From contig CANCDR010000002.1 of the NCBI GenBank assembly GCA_947374865.1, forward strand, positions 1 through 64,000: a stretch of DNA of 64,000 nucleotides. The letters run 5' to 3'. The DNA comes from Oxalobacteraceae bacterium (lineage in GTDB: Bacteria; Pseudomonadota; Gammaproteobacteria; Burkholderiales; Burkholderiaceae_D). A program made the position numbers and the translations under genes. The notes beneath the pieces were generated by a model that was not told the origin of the DNA, did no database searches, and worked only from the letters and a program-made list of their open reading frames with translations. Of this stretch, positions 8,587 to 17,231 are shown piece after piece (position 1 is the first letter of the stretch; every line of letters begins with the position of its first letter).

Positions 8587-9549
8587 ATGCTCAGCGAGCG
8601 GATTAAATTTCGTCATCTTCAATGCTTTCTGGCGGTGGCGCAGCAGAGCAGTCTGCAAAAAGCGGCGCGCAGTTTGTCGATCTCTCAGCCGGCTGTTTCC
8701 AAGACCATCAAGGAGCTCGAAGAACTGCTGCAGCTACGTCTGTTTGATCGCGGCCGCAATGGCGCGCTGATGACCCAGCAGGCGGAAGTATTTTTTGCTT
8801 ACGCTGAAGCGAGCGTCAATGCCTTGCATCAGGCGGCCAACTTTTTAGAACAAAGCAAGGCTGCGACGCAGCCGGTTATCCGGATTGGTGCCGCGCCGGC
8901 GATCGCCACCGCATTTCTGCCGCATGCCTTACAGCTGTTTCGTCAGCGCTCAACGGACATTCAGGTCAGCGTGTTGACTGGCACTACAGGCCATCTGATG
9001 GCGCAATTAAGAGAGCGTGAATTTGATTTTGTCCTGTGCCGGCATTGCGACCCGGAGCAAATGGCCGGACTCTCATTTGAATTCTTATATGCCGATCCGC
9101 TGGTGGTCGTGGTGCGTCCCGGCCATCCGCTGCTGCAATCTGCGCATAACAAATCCGACACCAGTGCCGATACCAAAGCGCCATTTACCGCGATCCTGCC
9201 GCCCAAGACCTCGATTAACCGGCTGGCTGTCGATGCTTTCGCTCTGACCCTGGGGCTCGGGCCCGTGACTGATTTTGTAGAAAGTCTGTCGATCTCGTTT
9301 GGCCGCACCTATACCACCAGCAGCGATGCGATCTGGTTCGTGCCGTGGAGTGCCGTCAAACAGGATATTGAAACTGGCGTCCTGGTGAATTTTTCTGCGC
9401 CGATGAAAAGCCGATCTGAATCGACCGGTCTGATGGCCCGCTCAACAGGCCTCATGATGCGCTCCAACAGCACACCGAGCGCGACGATGCAGATCGCCAT
9501 CACGGCCATACGTGAATGCGCCGTCGCCCAGCGCTCCGAAGTTTTTTAA
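8587..9549 (+). CDS. LysR-family transcriptional regulator
   Basis: From the ATG at 8587 the protein has 320 residues; a GTG 12 bp earlier is a weaker alternative. The N-terminal winged helix is clear: IKFRHLQCFLAVAQQSSLQKAARSL, then SQPAVSKTIKELEELL. The opening resembles the PcaQ/GbpR branch of LysR proteins. A periplasmic-binding-like effector domain follows. It is divergent from the SDR/ALDH/binding-protein/dioxygenase operon and very likely regulates it in response to the pathway substrate. The downstream MFS gene could belong to the same regulon. Confidence 0.9.
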   Translation: MLSERIKFRHLQCFLAVAQQSSLQKAARSLSISQPAVSKTIKELEELLQLRLFDRGRNGALMTQQAEVFFAYAEASVNALHQAANFLEQSKAATQPVIRIGAAPAIATAFLPHALQLFRQRSTDIQVSVLTGTTGHLMAQLREREFDFVLCRHCDPEQMAGLSFEFLYADPLVVVVRPGHPLLQSAHNKSDTSADTKAPFTAILPPKTSINRLAVDAFALTLGLGPVTDFVESLSISFGRTYTTSSDAIWFVPWSAVKQDIETGVLVNFSAPMKSRSESTGLMARSTGLMMRSNSTPSATMQIAITAIRECAVAQRSEVF

Positions 9550-9575
9550 GCACTTTCGCTGCAAGGATTCTGCGC

Positions 9576-9587
9576 ATGGTCTACCAT
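9576..9587. promoter_or_regulatory. Perfect 12-bp palindrome upstream of the MFS gene
   Basis: ATGGTCTACCAT has 5-bp arms around CT and lies 68 bp before the chosen MFS start. It could be an operator. The shape fits several regulator families and no regulator can be assigned; a chance palindrome of this size is also possible. Confidence 0.25.
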
Positions 9588-9655
9588 ACGCCGCGCCTGA
9601 TGCGTTGATGTGGCCCGACCTCCGGGCTCTGCGTTTAGACTATATCACCCTCCCA

Positions 9656-11032
9656 ATGACGCCATTTCAATCAGTTCCTGCCGCCAGCCCCCTGCTGGAT
9701 AACCCGCCCTCGATCAACCTGCGCGCCCTGTTGGCCATCCTGATCGGCGTTGCGCTCGGCGCGCTCGATACCGCGATTGCCAATACCGCCTTGCCGGCGA
9801 TCGCCGCTGATCTGCATGCGCCGGCGGCGACCTCGATCTGGGTCATCAACGCCTACCAGCTGTCGATCGTCGCCAGCCTGCTGCCCTTTGCCGCGCTGAG
9901 CGATTTGATCGGACCACGGCGCATCTTCATCGGTGGTTTGGTCCTCTTTACGCTCGCTTCCCTGGCCTGCATGATGGCCGACACATTACCCATGCTGGCC
10001 TTGGCACGCGTCATTCAGGGCATTGGCGCTGGCGCCACCATGTGCGTCAATATCGCATTGATTCAACTGGTTTATCCCAAAGCCAAAATAGGACGCGGCC
10101 TTGGTTTAAATGCGCTGGTAGTGGGTCTGGGCTTTACCCTCGGGCCCGCGCTGGCATCGCTGATGTTATCCGTCGTTACCTGGCCCTGGCTGTTTGGTAT
10201 CAACGTGCCGCTGGGCCTGATCGCGATTGCCCTCGCGCTGCCGGCATTGCCGCGGACAGCGCCGAAAGGCCATGGCTTTGATCCGCTCACAGCCGTACTG
10301 ACGGCGCTGTGCTTTGCGACGCTGATTTTGGCGCTAGGTGCCGCAGCCCAGCGCGAAGATCTGCCGCTGGTGCTCACGCCGCTGGCTGTGGCATTGATCA
10401 GTGGTGCCCTGTTATTGCGTCGCCAGGCCGGCCATCCGGCGCCCATGCTGCCGGTCGATTTGTTACGCCGGCCGATGTTTGCCCTCTCGGCTTTTACCGG
10501 TGTGGCATCCTTCGCCACCCAAGGTCTGGCGTTCGTCTCACTGCCTTTTTATTTTGAAGAAGTCTTGCACCGTAATCAGATCGATACCGGATTTTTACTC
10601 ATGACCTGGCCGATCGTGGTGACGCTCGGCGCACCGATCGCCGGCCGGCTGTCGGACCGCTATCCGCCGGGACTCTTGGGCGGTATTGGTCTGGTGATCC
10701 TGAGTATTGGCATGGCCTTGCTGGCGTTGCTGCCGAGCGCCCCGCACACAGTCGACATAGTGCTGCGCATGATCGTATGCGGCATCGGTTTCTCTTTGTT
10801 TCAGGCACCCAATCTCAAGGCCATCATGTCGAGCGCGCCAGCCGAGCGCAGTGGCGGGGCGAGCGGCATGGTCGGCGTTGTCCGGCTGATCGGACAAGCC
10901 ATCGGCGCAGCCCTGGTCGCACTGTGTTTTAGTATCGCAGGCACGCATGCGGCAAGCTGGGCGCTGGCGATGGGCGCCGTTGCAGCGGGCCTTGGCGCGG
11001 CGGCGAGTATTGCGCGACTTTGGGCGCGCTGA
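9656..11032 (+). CDS. MFS transporter, drug:H+ antiporter-2 (QacA/EmrB-like) type
   Basis: From the ATG at 9656 the protein has 458 residues with 12-14 hydrophobic segments. ALGALDTAIANTALPAIAADL near the N-terminus matches motif D1 (LDxTIxNVALP) of DHA2 exporters. DLIGPRRIF is the MFS loop 2-3 motif A. An upstream start at 9512 would overlap the LysR gene and add an unlikely 48-residue extension. Probable role: proton-coupled efflux of small organic compounds. A degenerate 13-bp tandem array begins immediately after the stop. Confidence 0.88.
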   Translation: MTPFQSVPAASPLLDNPPSINLRALLAILIGVALGALDTAIANTALPAIAADLHAPAATSIWVINAYQLSIVASLLPFAALSDLIGPRRIFIGGLVLFTLASLACMMADTLPMLALARVIQGIGAGATMCVNIALIQLVYPKAKIGRGLGLNALVVGLGFTLGPALASLMLSVVTWPWLFGINVPLGLIAIALALPALPRTAPKGHGFDPLTAVLTALCFATLILALGAAAQREDLPLVLTPLAVALISGALLLRRQAGHPAPMLPVDLLRRPMFALSAFTGVASFATQGLAFVSLPFYFEEVLHRNQIDTGFLLMTWPIVVTLGAPIAGRLSDRYPPGLLGGIGLVILSIGMALLALLPSAPHTVDIVLRMIVCGIGFSLFQAPNLKAIMSSAPAERSGGASGMVGVVRLIGQAIGAALVALCFSIAGTHAASWALAMGAVAAGLGAAASIARLWAR

Positions 11033-11034
11033 TT

Positions 11035-11085
11035 TGCTACATTGAGTTACTACATTGAGTTACTACATTGAGTTCTGCATTGAGT
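11035..11085. repeat. Tandem array of four 13-bp units
   Basis: Units based on TACTACATTGAGT: 11035-11047 (one change), 11048-11060, 11061-11073 (identical) and a shortened fourth copy at 11074-11085. It lies directly behind the MFS stop, in the gap before a convergent gene. Confidence 0.9.
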
Positions 11086-11118
11086 TGATCTACTAAATTA
11101 ATCGCTGACTTTACGTGC

Positions 11119-12306
11119 TCAACTACGCAATAAATCCAGCGTCGAAAACCGTCCGCCAAGTATCGCCGTCGAATCCAGGCCCCAGGCTTTTTCCAGCAGG
11201 CTGGCATAGACACTGCGAAAATCCAGCGCATACGGCAAATTACCCGAGCCATCCAGCCGACTCAAATCCGGCGTCGCACCGAACAGCCCGCCCTTGACCT
11301 TGCCGCCCAAAATAAAATGCGCCGCCACGGTGCCATGATCGGTTCCAACGGAGAGATTTTCTTTTGGCCGCCGGCCAAACTCGGCGTACGTCATGACCGT
11401 CGTGCGATCCCAGCGCTGCATTTCTTCCATCGCAGATTTCAGCGCCGCCAGGCCTTCGGCTAATTGCGTCAATAATCCGGCATGCGTACCCGCCTGATTT
11501 TGATGCGTATCGAAGCTGCCCAGTGACAGCCGCAATACAGCTACCGGACGTCCGCTCTGCTCGCCGCTCGCGACGATATGGGCAGCGGTTTTAATCGCAT
11601 CGCCAAATGCGCCACGGGGAAATTCGGTCTTGAATTGCATCCGCTCGCCGCGCGGCCGAAAGCCATCGGCGGCAGTGACGATATCGGATTCCACTTTTAA
11701 TAAATGCGCCAGCACGGCATTGTTACGCGTGGAAGCGGGTGCCGCCAGGCGGGCATTACTGAGAAACTGTTCGGTATTGGCCAGGGCGACTGCCCGCGCG
11801 CCACCGGCCAGAGGCCCCAGCTCCTGACTACCAATATTGACGCCATCGGCGCTGAATGTGGCCGGCGTTGGCCGGGCTGCAAAGGCGCGCGTGAGCCAGC
11901 CGTCCGGCAGATATTGTTCGGCGCGCGAGGCGGTATCCCAGATTTCAATCGAGCGGAAATGTGACAGGTTCGGCTGCGGATAACCCAGCCCCTGGACCAC
12001 GGCCAGTTCCTGCTTCTGCCACAAAGGCATCAGCGCTTGCAGTGCGGGATGCAGACCGACTTTGTCATCGAGCTGCAGCACCTGATCGCGCGCGATCCCC
12101 AGACGCGGACGCAAGACGCGGTAGGCGCTGTCAGCAAACGGCACCACGGTATTGAGGCCGTCATTGCCGCCCTTGAGTTCGACCAGAATCAACAGATTTT
12201 CATATCCGGGCCGCGACCCGATTGGGCTTTGCGCCCAGCTGATGGCCGGCGCAAGACTGGCAGCGCCAAGGCTGGCGGAGGAAAGGCAAAATTGTCGACG
12301 ATGCAT
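11119..12306 (-). CDS. DUF1501 family exported protein
   Basis: A 395-residue protein with a twin-arginine-like signal (MHRRQFCLSSASLGAASLAPAISWAQS), so probably exported folded by Tat. DUF1501 members belong to the alkaline phosphatase/sulfatase-like superfamily. The segments LVELKGGNDGLNTVVPFAD, LSLGSFDTHQNQAGTHAGLL and YAEFGRRPKENLSVGTDHGTVAAHFILGG are the family's conserved features, with His and Asp residues that could bind metal. It lies 24 bp downstream of a DUF1800 gene, the partner with which this family is regularly paired. Biochemical function is not established. Confidence 0.9.
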   Translation of the reverse strand: MHRRQFCLSSASLGAASLAPAISWAQSPIGSRPGYENLLILVELKGGNDGLNTVVPFADSAYRVLRPRLGIARDQVLQLDDKVGLHPALQALMPLWQKQELAVVQGLGYPQPNLSHFRSIEIWDTASRAEQYLPDGWLTRAFAARPTPATFSADGVNIGSQELGPLAGGARAVALANTEQFLSNARLAAPASTRNNAVLAHLLKVESDIVTAADGFRPRGERMQFKTEFPRGAFGDAIKTAAHIVASGEQSGRPVAVLRLSLGSFDTHQNQAGTHAGLLTQLAEGLAALKSAMEEMQRWDRTTVMTYAEFGRRPKENLSVGTDHGTVAAHFILGGKVKGGLFGATPDLSRLDGSGNLPYALDFRSVYASLLEKAWGLDSTAILGGRFSTLDLLRS

Positions 12307-12330
12307 ACGCGTCCCTGAAATGAAGCGAGA

Positions 12331-13974
12331 TTATTTCAACTGATAGACCGGATCCATGAGCAAGGTGCGCAAATACGCCGCGCCGCTCAGATCAGCACGA
12401 ATGGCGCTCGAAGGCGCCATTGCCAGCACCGTATGTTGAATCGCCAGCCGCGCCCGCACATCGGGCGGCGCATCGGCTTGCACACCAAACTGCGCTAGCC
12501 AGGCATCCGGATCAAAGCTGATTTTGGCAGCGGCGTTGGCAAAGCGGATCTGCCCTTCGCGGCCCAATGCAGCCTGTCCTTTGACGCGCGCCATCTTCGC
12601 TGCCATGCCGTCAGCCATTCCCTCACGCATTCCACCTGCCGACGGATCGACCGGCTTGCCCATTTCGATCGCTCTGAACAGGCGCTCCAGAACACTTTTA
12701 CGCGCCAGTAAAGTCGTGCTGTTGATCCAGGCATCGCCTCCCGGCCAACCCTTCACGTTCGGAGGATTAAAAAGGTTTTGACCCAGCTGCGCTACGGCAT
12801 AGCTAAACGGTAGCGGATCAGCATAGTTGAAATTGAATTGCTTGAGCGTGCCAATGACTAACTCGACCGGCGACTTGACGAGCTGCGCACGATTTTCTGC
12901 AGCCCAGAATGCGGGGGAACTGAATAGCTCACGCAGGGCGACCTGAATGTCATAGCGACTGGCACGAAAAGCTTGCGCGATCCTTTGAACTTCTGCCGGA
13001 TCGGCCACGGGAGAAATAAATTCACCCCATAATTTACGCACAATAAATTCGCCACAGGCGGGCTGGGCGAGCAAAATATCGAGCACCGCATCGCCATCAA
13101 AACGACCGCTTTGACCGAGCACGGTTTTGCTCTCGTCATCGTGCAGCATCGCGCGTCTGACAAAGGCCCCGGTCTCGCGTTCGATGCTCCAGCCGGTAAA
13201 TGCCCGCGCCGCTTCTTTAATATCCTGTTCACTGTAATGGCCTTCGCCCAGGGCAAACAGCTCCATCACCTCGCGCGCGAAATTTTCATTCGGCGCGCCC
13301 TTGCGGTTATTGGCATTATCGAGATAAATCAGCATCGCCGGATCTTTGGAAGCGGCATGCAGCAAGACGCCAAAATTACCTAAAGCATGCTGGCGCAATA
13401 GCTGATTTTGCTGGTACATCAGTTCGGCAAACTGCACCTTCTGCTGACTCGATACAAAGTGGTTATGCCAGAACAGCGTCATCCGCTCGGTGAGTGGATT
13501 AGCCGTCGTCAGCATCTGTCCCAGCCACCAGCTGCGCAGGGAAAAAATATGCTGGTTTTCCAATTCACGCCGGGCCTTGCGCTCGTCGACCGACATATCC
13601 TGATAGCGTGGACGCGGCGCCATCGGTGCGCTAGTCCATTCTGGACCAGCGACCGGTGCACTCATACTGGCATTGCGCAACAGCTGATTAACCGCCTCTG
13701 CGCGGCTCAGGCCAGTGTAGGCGGCCAGCTCGGTGGGATTGGGCGCAAAGCCGGTACGGGTTAAAAAGAAACGTGCCTGATCTTCGTCCAAACGGGTGGC
13801 GGATGGGGCAGAAGAGGATGTGGAGAGGATGGATTCGGGAGGTGATGAAGCCGATGATGCTGTGGTCAATGCTGCGGGTGAGGCTGCAAATGCACCTTGC
13901 AGACAAAACAGCAGGCCGCTGATCGCTGCGAAGTTAGTCGTGCGTAAAAAGAAGGTCTGCGCGCGTGTACTCAT
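12331..13974 (-). CDS. DUF1800 family exported protein
   Basis: A 547-residue protein with an N-terminal hydrophobic signal (roughly residues 12-35) and then the DUF1800 domain. The motifs AARFLTRTGFAPNP-like at the start, MTLFWHNHFVSS, NFAREVMELFALGEGHYSEQDIKEAARAFTGW and NPPNVKGWPGG are family hallmarks. The start overlaps the preceding small gene by 4 bp (ATGA), and the DUF1501 gene follows. The three therefore form one operon for an exported complex of unknown function. Confidence 0.9.
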   Translation of the reverse strand: MSTRAQTFFLRTTNFAAISGLLFCLQGAFAASPAALTTASSASSPPESILSTSSSAPSATRLDEDQARFFLTRTGFAPNPTELAAYTGLSRAEAVNQLLRNASMSAPVAGPEWTSAPMAPRPRYQDMSVDERKARRELENQHIFSLRSWWLGQMLTTANPLTERMTLFWHNHFVSSQQKVQFAELMYQQNQLLRQHALGNFGVLLHAASKDPAMLIYLDNANNRKGAPNENFAREVMELFALGEGHYSEQDIKEAARAFTGWSIERETGAFVRRAMLHDDESKTVLGQSGRFDGDAVLDILLAQPACGEFIVRKLWGEFISPVADPAEVQRIAQAFRASRYDIQVALRELFSSPAFWAAENRAQLVKSPVELVIGTLKQFNFNYADPLPFSYAVAQLGQNLFNPPNVKGWPGGDAWINSTTLLARKSVLERLFRAIEMGKPVDPSAGGMREGMADGMAAKMARVKGQAALGREGQIRFANAAAKISFDPDAWLAQFGVQADAPPDVRARLAIQHTVLAMAPSSAIRADLSGAAYLRTLLMDPVYQLK

Positions 13975-14297
13975 GGGCCTCGGTTACCTTTCGCTGGCGG
14001 TGCATACAGCTCTCGTCCTGCTTCGTGAATCTGGCGCCGCAGCGTGCGTCGTTCATCCTGGCTTAACCGTGCCGCATTCTGTGGCTCTTCCGGAGGGACT
14101 GGCACGGAGCGATTAAGCAGTGTGCCGGGCGCGCCCCGATCAGCGGCATATTGCGGCTGCGGGATCTGCCGCTCCGCGCGTTCAATTGCTTGGCGCAGGC
14201 GACGATCTTTGGGCTCATCGTTGGCCCATGCCACGCCTGCTGCAGCTTGCGCGAGCAGGAGGGGAATCAGCAGAAAATTTTGCCAGCCTGTTTTCAT
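13971..14297 (-). CDS. Small exported hypothetical protein, first gene of the DUF1800/DUF1501 operon
   Basis: A 108-residue protein. Residues 1-25 form a signal peptide (MKTGWQNFLLIPLLLAQAAAGVAWA). The rest is charged and proline-rich: RLRQAIERAERQI, then VPVPPEEPQ, then LSQDERRTLRRQIHEAGRELY. The last helix resembles short periplasmic proteins that end with DERRxLRRQI-type segments. Its stop overlaps the DUF1800 start by 4 bp, so expression is coupled. No function recognised; it may be a periplasmic partner of the DUF1800/DUF1501 pair. Confidence 0.75.
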   Translation of the reverse strand: MKTGWQNFLLIPLLLAQAAAGVAWANDEPKDRRLRQAIERAERQIPQPQYAADRGAPGTLLNRSVPVPPEEPQNAARLSQDERRTLRRQIHEAGRELYAPPAKGNRGP

Positions 14298-14474
14298 AAA
14301 ATCTTAGCGCTTACAATATCGAACTTCTCACTTCATTGTGGCATATTATTGCTTGATTAAAGTGTACTTGGCGCCGACTTTACATGCCTTCACAAAATAG
14401 GCCAAGTTTGTAACGGGATGTAAGCTTATCCGCGTAAATGCTGCATGATCCTGTACTGACGTTATCATAAGACC

Positions 14475-15233
14475 ATGAATACACCCCATAGCGATGCCCC
14501 GCAAACGCCTGAACGCCAGCCTGTCAAGATCCTGGTCGTCGATGACGACATCCGCCTGCGCGACCTGCTGCGCCGCTTCCTCACCGAGCAGGGCTTTCAC
14601 GTCACCGCCGCCGACAGTGCGCCGGCCATGAACAAACTCTGGCTGCGCGAACGTTACGATTTACTGGTGCTCGACCTGATGCTGCCAGGCGAAGACGGCC
14701 TGTCGATTTGCCGCCGCCTGCGCGAGGCCGGCGACAAAACACCGATCATCATGCTCACTGCCAAAGGCGAAGATGTCGACCGTATCATCGGCTTAGAATC
14801 CGGCGCCGATGACTATCTCCCCAAACCTTTTAATCCCCGCGAACTGGTCGCGCGGATTAACGCCGTGCTACGGCGCGCCGTGCCGGACGAAATTCCTGGC
14901 GCACCGTCCGAAACGCCGGAAATGTTCAGCTTTGGCAGCTTCGTTCTGGACCTGGGTAACCGTACCCTCAAAAAAGAGGGTCAGCCGATTGCACTCACGA
15001 GCGGCGAATTCTCGGTCATGAAAGTCTTTGCCCGTCACGCCCGCATGCCGCTGTCGCGCGAAAAACTCATGGAGCTCGCGCGTGGCCGCGAATACGAAGT
15101 CTTCGACCGCAGCCTCGACGTACAGATTTCCCGCCTGCGTAAAATGATCGAACCCGATCCTTCCACGCCGCTGTATATTCAAACCGTCTGGGGACTTGGT
15201 TACGTCTTCATTCCTGACGGTCAGCCGCGCTGA
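14475..15233 (+). CDS. OmpR-family response regulator
   Basis: A 252-residue regulator. The receiver domain has acidic DDD at residues 23-25, the phosphoacceptor Asp67 in LLVLDLMLPGEDG, and the conserved Thr and Lys in MLTAKGED and YLPKPFNPREL. The C-terminal winged helix has the OmpR signature SREKLMELARGREYEVFDRSLDVQISRLRKMIE. It is followed 11 bp later by its histidine kinase gene. The closeness to E. coli OmpR suggests osmolarity or envelope control, which is an inference. Confidence 0.93.
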   Translation: MNTPHSDAPQTPERQPVKILVVDDDIRLRDLLRRFLTEQGFHVTAADSAPAMNKLWLRERYDLLVLDLMLPGEDGLSICRRLREAGDKTPIIMLTAKGEDVDRIIGLESGADDYLPKPFNPRELVARINAVLRRAVPDEIPGAPSETPEMFSFGSFVLDLGNRTLKKEGQPIALTSGEFSVMKVFARHARMPLSREKLMELARGREYEVFDRSLDVQISRLRKMIEPDPSTPLYIQTVWGLGYVFIPDGQPR

Positions 15234-15244
15234 TTACCGGCGCC

Positions 15245-16597
15245 ATGCTGCAGCCAAAATCCGGTCCCTTAAGCTGGCTCAAGAGCGGCCTTTTGTGGCG
15301 CACTTTTTTTCTGCTCGCCTTAGTTATTACGATTAGCCAGGTGATCTGGGTCGCCAGTTTTTCGGTCATCGAACGTGCCCCGCGCGCCAATCAGGTGGCC
15401 GCCAAAGTCGTCTCCATCCTCACCATTACGCGCGCCGCGCTGACCCACTCAGCGCCAGAACTGCGGCGCGAACTTCTGTTTGACCTGGCCAGTAACGAAG
15501 GCGTGCGCATCTATCCGCTCGAACCCACCGACAAGATTGATCCCCTGCCCGACAATGAACTGATGCCCGAAATTACCGCCAAGGTGCGCAGCCTGCTCGG
15601 TGCCGAGACCCGGTTTGCTGGCGAGGTCAATGACGTACCAGGTTTTTGGGTGAGCTTTCGCATCGACGGCGATGATGATTATTGGCTGGTGATCGACCGC
15701 GACCGGATCGAGAACAACGCCGGCATGCAGGTTCTGGGATGGGCCGGCGTGACCTTGTTTGTATCGCTCCTGGGCTCGGTGTTTATCTCGCGCCTGATCA
15801 ATCAGCCGATCGCCCGACTGGCGGCTGCCGCGCGCGCCATCGGCAGCGGCACCTGGCCTGCGCCCCTGCCTGAAAAAGGTCCGCGGGAAATCCGTCAGGC
15901 TAATCGCAGTTTCAATACCATGATGACCGATTTGTCGCGCATCGAATCCGATCGGGCCTTGATCTTGGCCGGGATTTCACATGACTTACGCACACCGATC
16001 ACGCGCATGCTGCTGGAAGTGGAAATGGCCGCACTATCCGATGAAGCACGCGCCGGTATGCTGAGCGATCTGGCGCAAATGGATGCCATCATCGGCCAGT
16101 TTCTTGACTATGCCCGCCCGTCTGATGAATCGAACATGGATGTACTCGATTTGCATGCGCTGCTGAACGAATTTGCGCAGGACGTGGCGCGCTATCCAGA
16201 TGTGCATATCCACACCGCGCTGGATGCGCAGCTGCGCATCCGCGGCCACAGAACAGAGTTCAAGCGTGTATTGGCTAATCTGGTGGAAAACGCCCGGCGC
16301 TACGGTAAAACGCCCGGGCAGGAGGTGGTCGAACTAGATTTGCAATGCCACGCTCAGGCGGACAAAATAATCCTGACATTCGCCGATTGCGGCACCGGTG
16401 TGCCAGAGGCGGACATGCAGCGTTTGCTACACCCCTTTGCGCGGCTTGAATCAGCGCGTAGTCAGGCCGATGGTGCCGGTTTAGGGCTGGCGATCGTCGA
16501 GCGCATCATCGTGCGCCATGGCGGCCAGATCAGTCTGGGACAGCGCAGCGGCGGCGGCCTGACGATTTCCATCGTCCTGCCGCGCGCCCCGGCTTAA
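15245..16597 (+). CDS. EnvZ-type sensor histidine kinase
   Basis: A 450-residue inner-membrane kinase. Transmembrane segment 1 lies at about residues 17-40 and segment 2 at about 162-182, enclosing a periplasmic sensor of about 120 residues. HAMP, DHp and ATPase domains follow. The phosphoacceptor is His246 in LAGISHDLRTPITRM. The ATP lid has N (NLVENARRYG), G1 (FADCGTGVP) and G2 (GAGLGLAIVERI) boxes. It is cotranscribed with the OmpR-like regulator and convergent with the DUF3501 gene, with only 2 bp between stops. Confidence 0.93.
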   Translation: MLQPKSGPLSWLKSGLLWRTFFLLALVITISQVIWVASFSVIERAPRANQVAAKVVSILTITRAALTHSAPELRRELLFDLASNEGVRIYPLEPTDKIDPLPDNELMPEITAKVRSLLGAETRFAGEVNDVPGFWVSFRIDGDDDYWLVIDRDRIENNAGMQVLGWAGVTLFVSLLGSVFISRLINQPIARLAAAARAIGSGTWPAPLPEKGPREIRQANRSFNTMMTDLSRIESDRALILAGISHDLRTPITRMLLEVEMAALSDEARAGMLSDLAQMDAIIGQFLDYARPSDESNMDVLDLHALLNEFAQDVARYPDVHIHTALDAQLRIRGHRTEFKRVLANLVENARRYGKTPGQEVVELDLQCHAQADKIILTFADCGTGVPEADMQRLLHPFARLESARSQADGAGLGLAIVERIIVRHGGQISLGQRSGGGLTISIVLPRAPA

Positions 16598-16599
16598 GC

Positions 16600-17181
16600 T
16601 TAATTCAAGTCTGAGAGCAGAGACGCCAGGGTTTCTGGCGCCAGCTCTTCCAGATGCACCGGATAATTCGGGTGATCGCAGCCGATCATCAATTGCGCGC
16701 CGCCTTTCAGCGCCTTTTTCATTTCCGGTGTTAATTCAAAGCGTACGAAATGCACGGCCGAGGTCTTCTCGGCATTTTCACGCTCCAGATCTTCGTCGGC
16801 GATGGCGTAGACGCGTGGGCGACCTTCGACTTCGATGAACATGCGATCTTCAATGCCGATCAACTTGGCCAACGCTGCCTTGCGTTCGACTTCATTGGTG
16901 TATTCAATGAGCATTGTGGCCTTCAGATTACTGCCATCCGGGACCAATGGGTTATAGGCGCCGAGCTCGGACTCAATCCCCTCCTCATCAAAGATCTTTT
17001 CGATGCGCAGCATCTCCTGCACCTGATAGCGCAGCGTGAACTCGTTCTCAAACAGCAGCGAGACGTGATTGCCCAGATGGACATTACGGATTTTTTTGAG
17101 CGCGATAATTTCGGTGCGCATGGTTGGCCGGGCCTTGGTGTAGGCTTCCAGGGTCATTAAGCTTTCGCGGGTAATCTGCAT
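16600..17181 (-). CDS. DUF3501 family protein
   Basis: About 193 residues from the ATG at 17181 (MQITRESLMTLEAY); a TTG at 17199 would add six residues. The sequence matches DUF3501 throughout, including RIEKIFDEEGIESELGAYNPLVPDG and a C-terminal HPNYPVHLEELAPETLASLLSDL. It has no signal or membrane segment. The family is nearly always found beside a rubrerythrin gene and an FeS oxidoreductase of the heterodisulfide-reductase type, as here. Function unproven; probably a partner in a peroxide or redox-stress system. Confidence 0.88.
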   Translation of the reverse strand: MQITRESLMTLEAYTKARPTMRTEIIALKKIRNVHLGNHVSLLFENEFTLRYQVQEMLRIEKIFDEEGIESELGAYNPLVPDGSNLKATMLIEYTNEVERKAALAKLIGIEDRMFIEVEGRPRVYAIADEDLERENAEKTSAVHFVRFELTPEMKKALKGGAQLMIGCDHPNYPVHLEELAPETLASLLSDLN

Positions 17182-17231
17182 GGTTTTCTTTAGCTTCAAT
17201 CGTTAAATAAATGGGGTGTTTGGCGAACGGC

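Noticed and set aside
9512..9655. Extended N-terminus of the MFS transporter
   Set aside because: It overlaps the LysR 3' end and would put about 48 polar residues before the first membrane segment.
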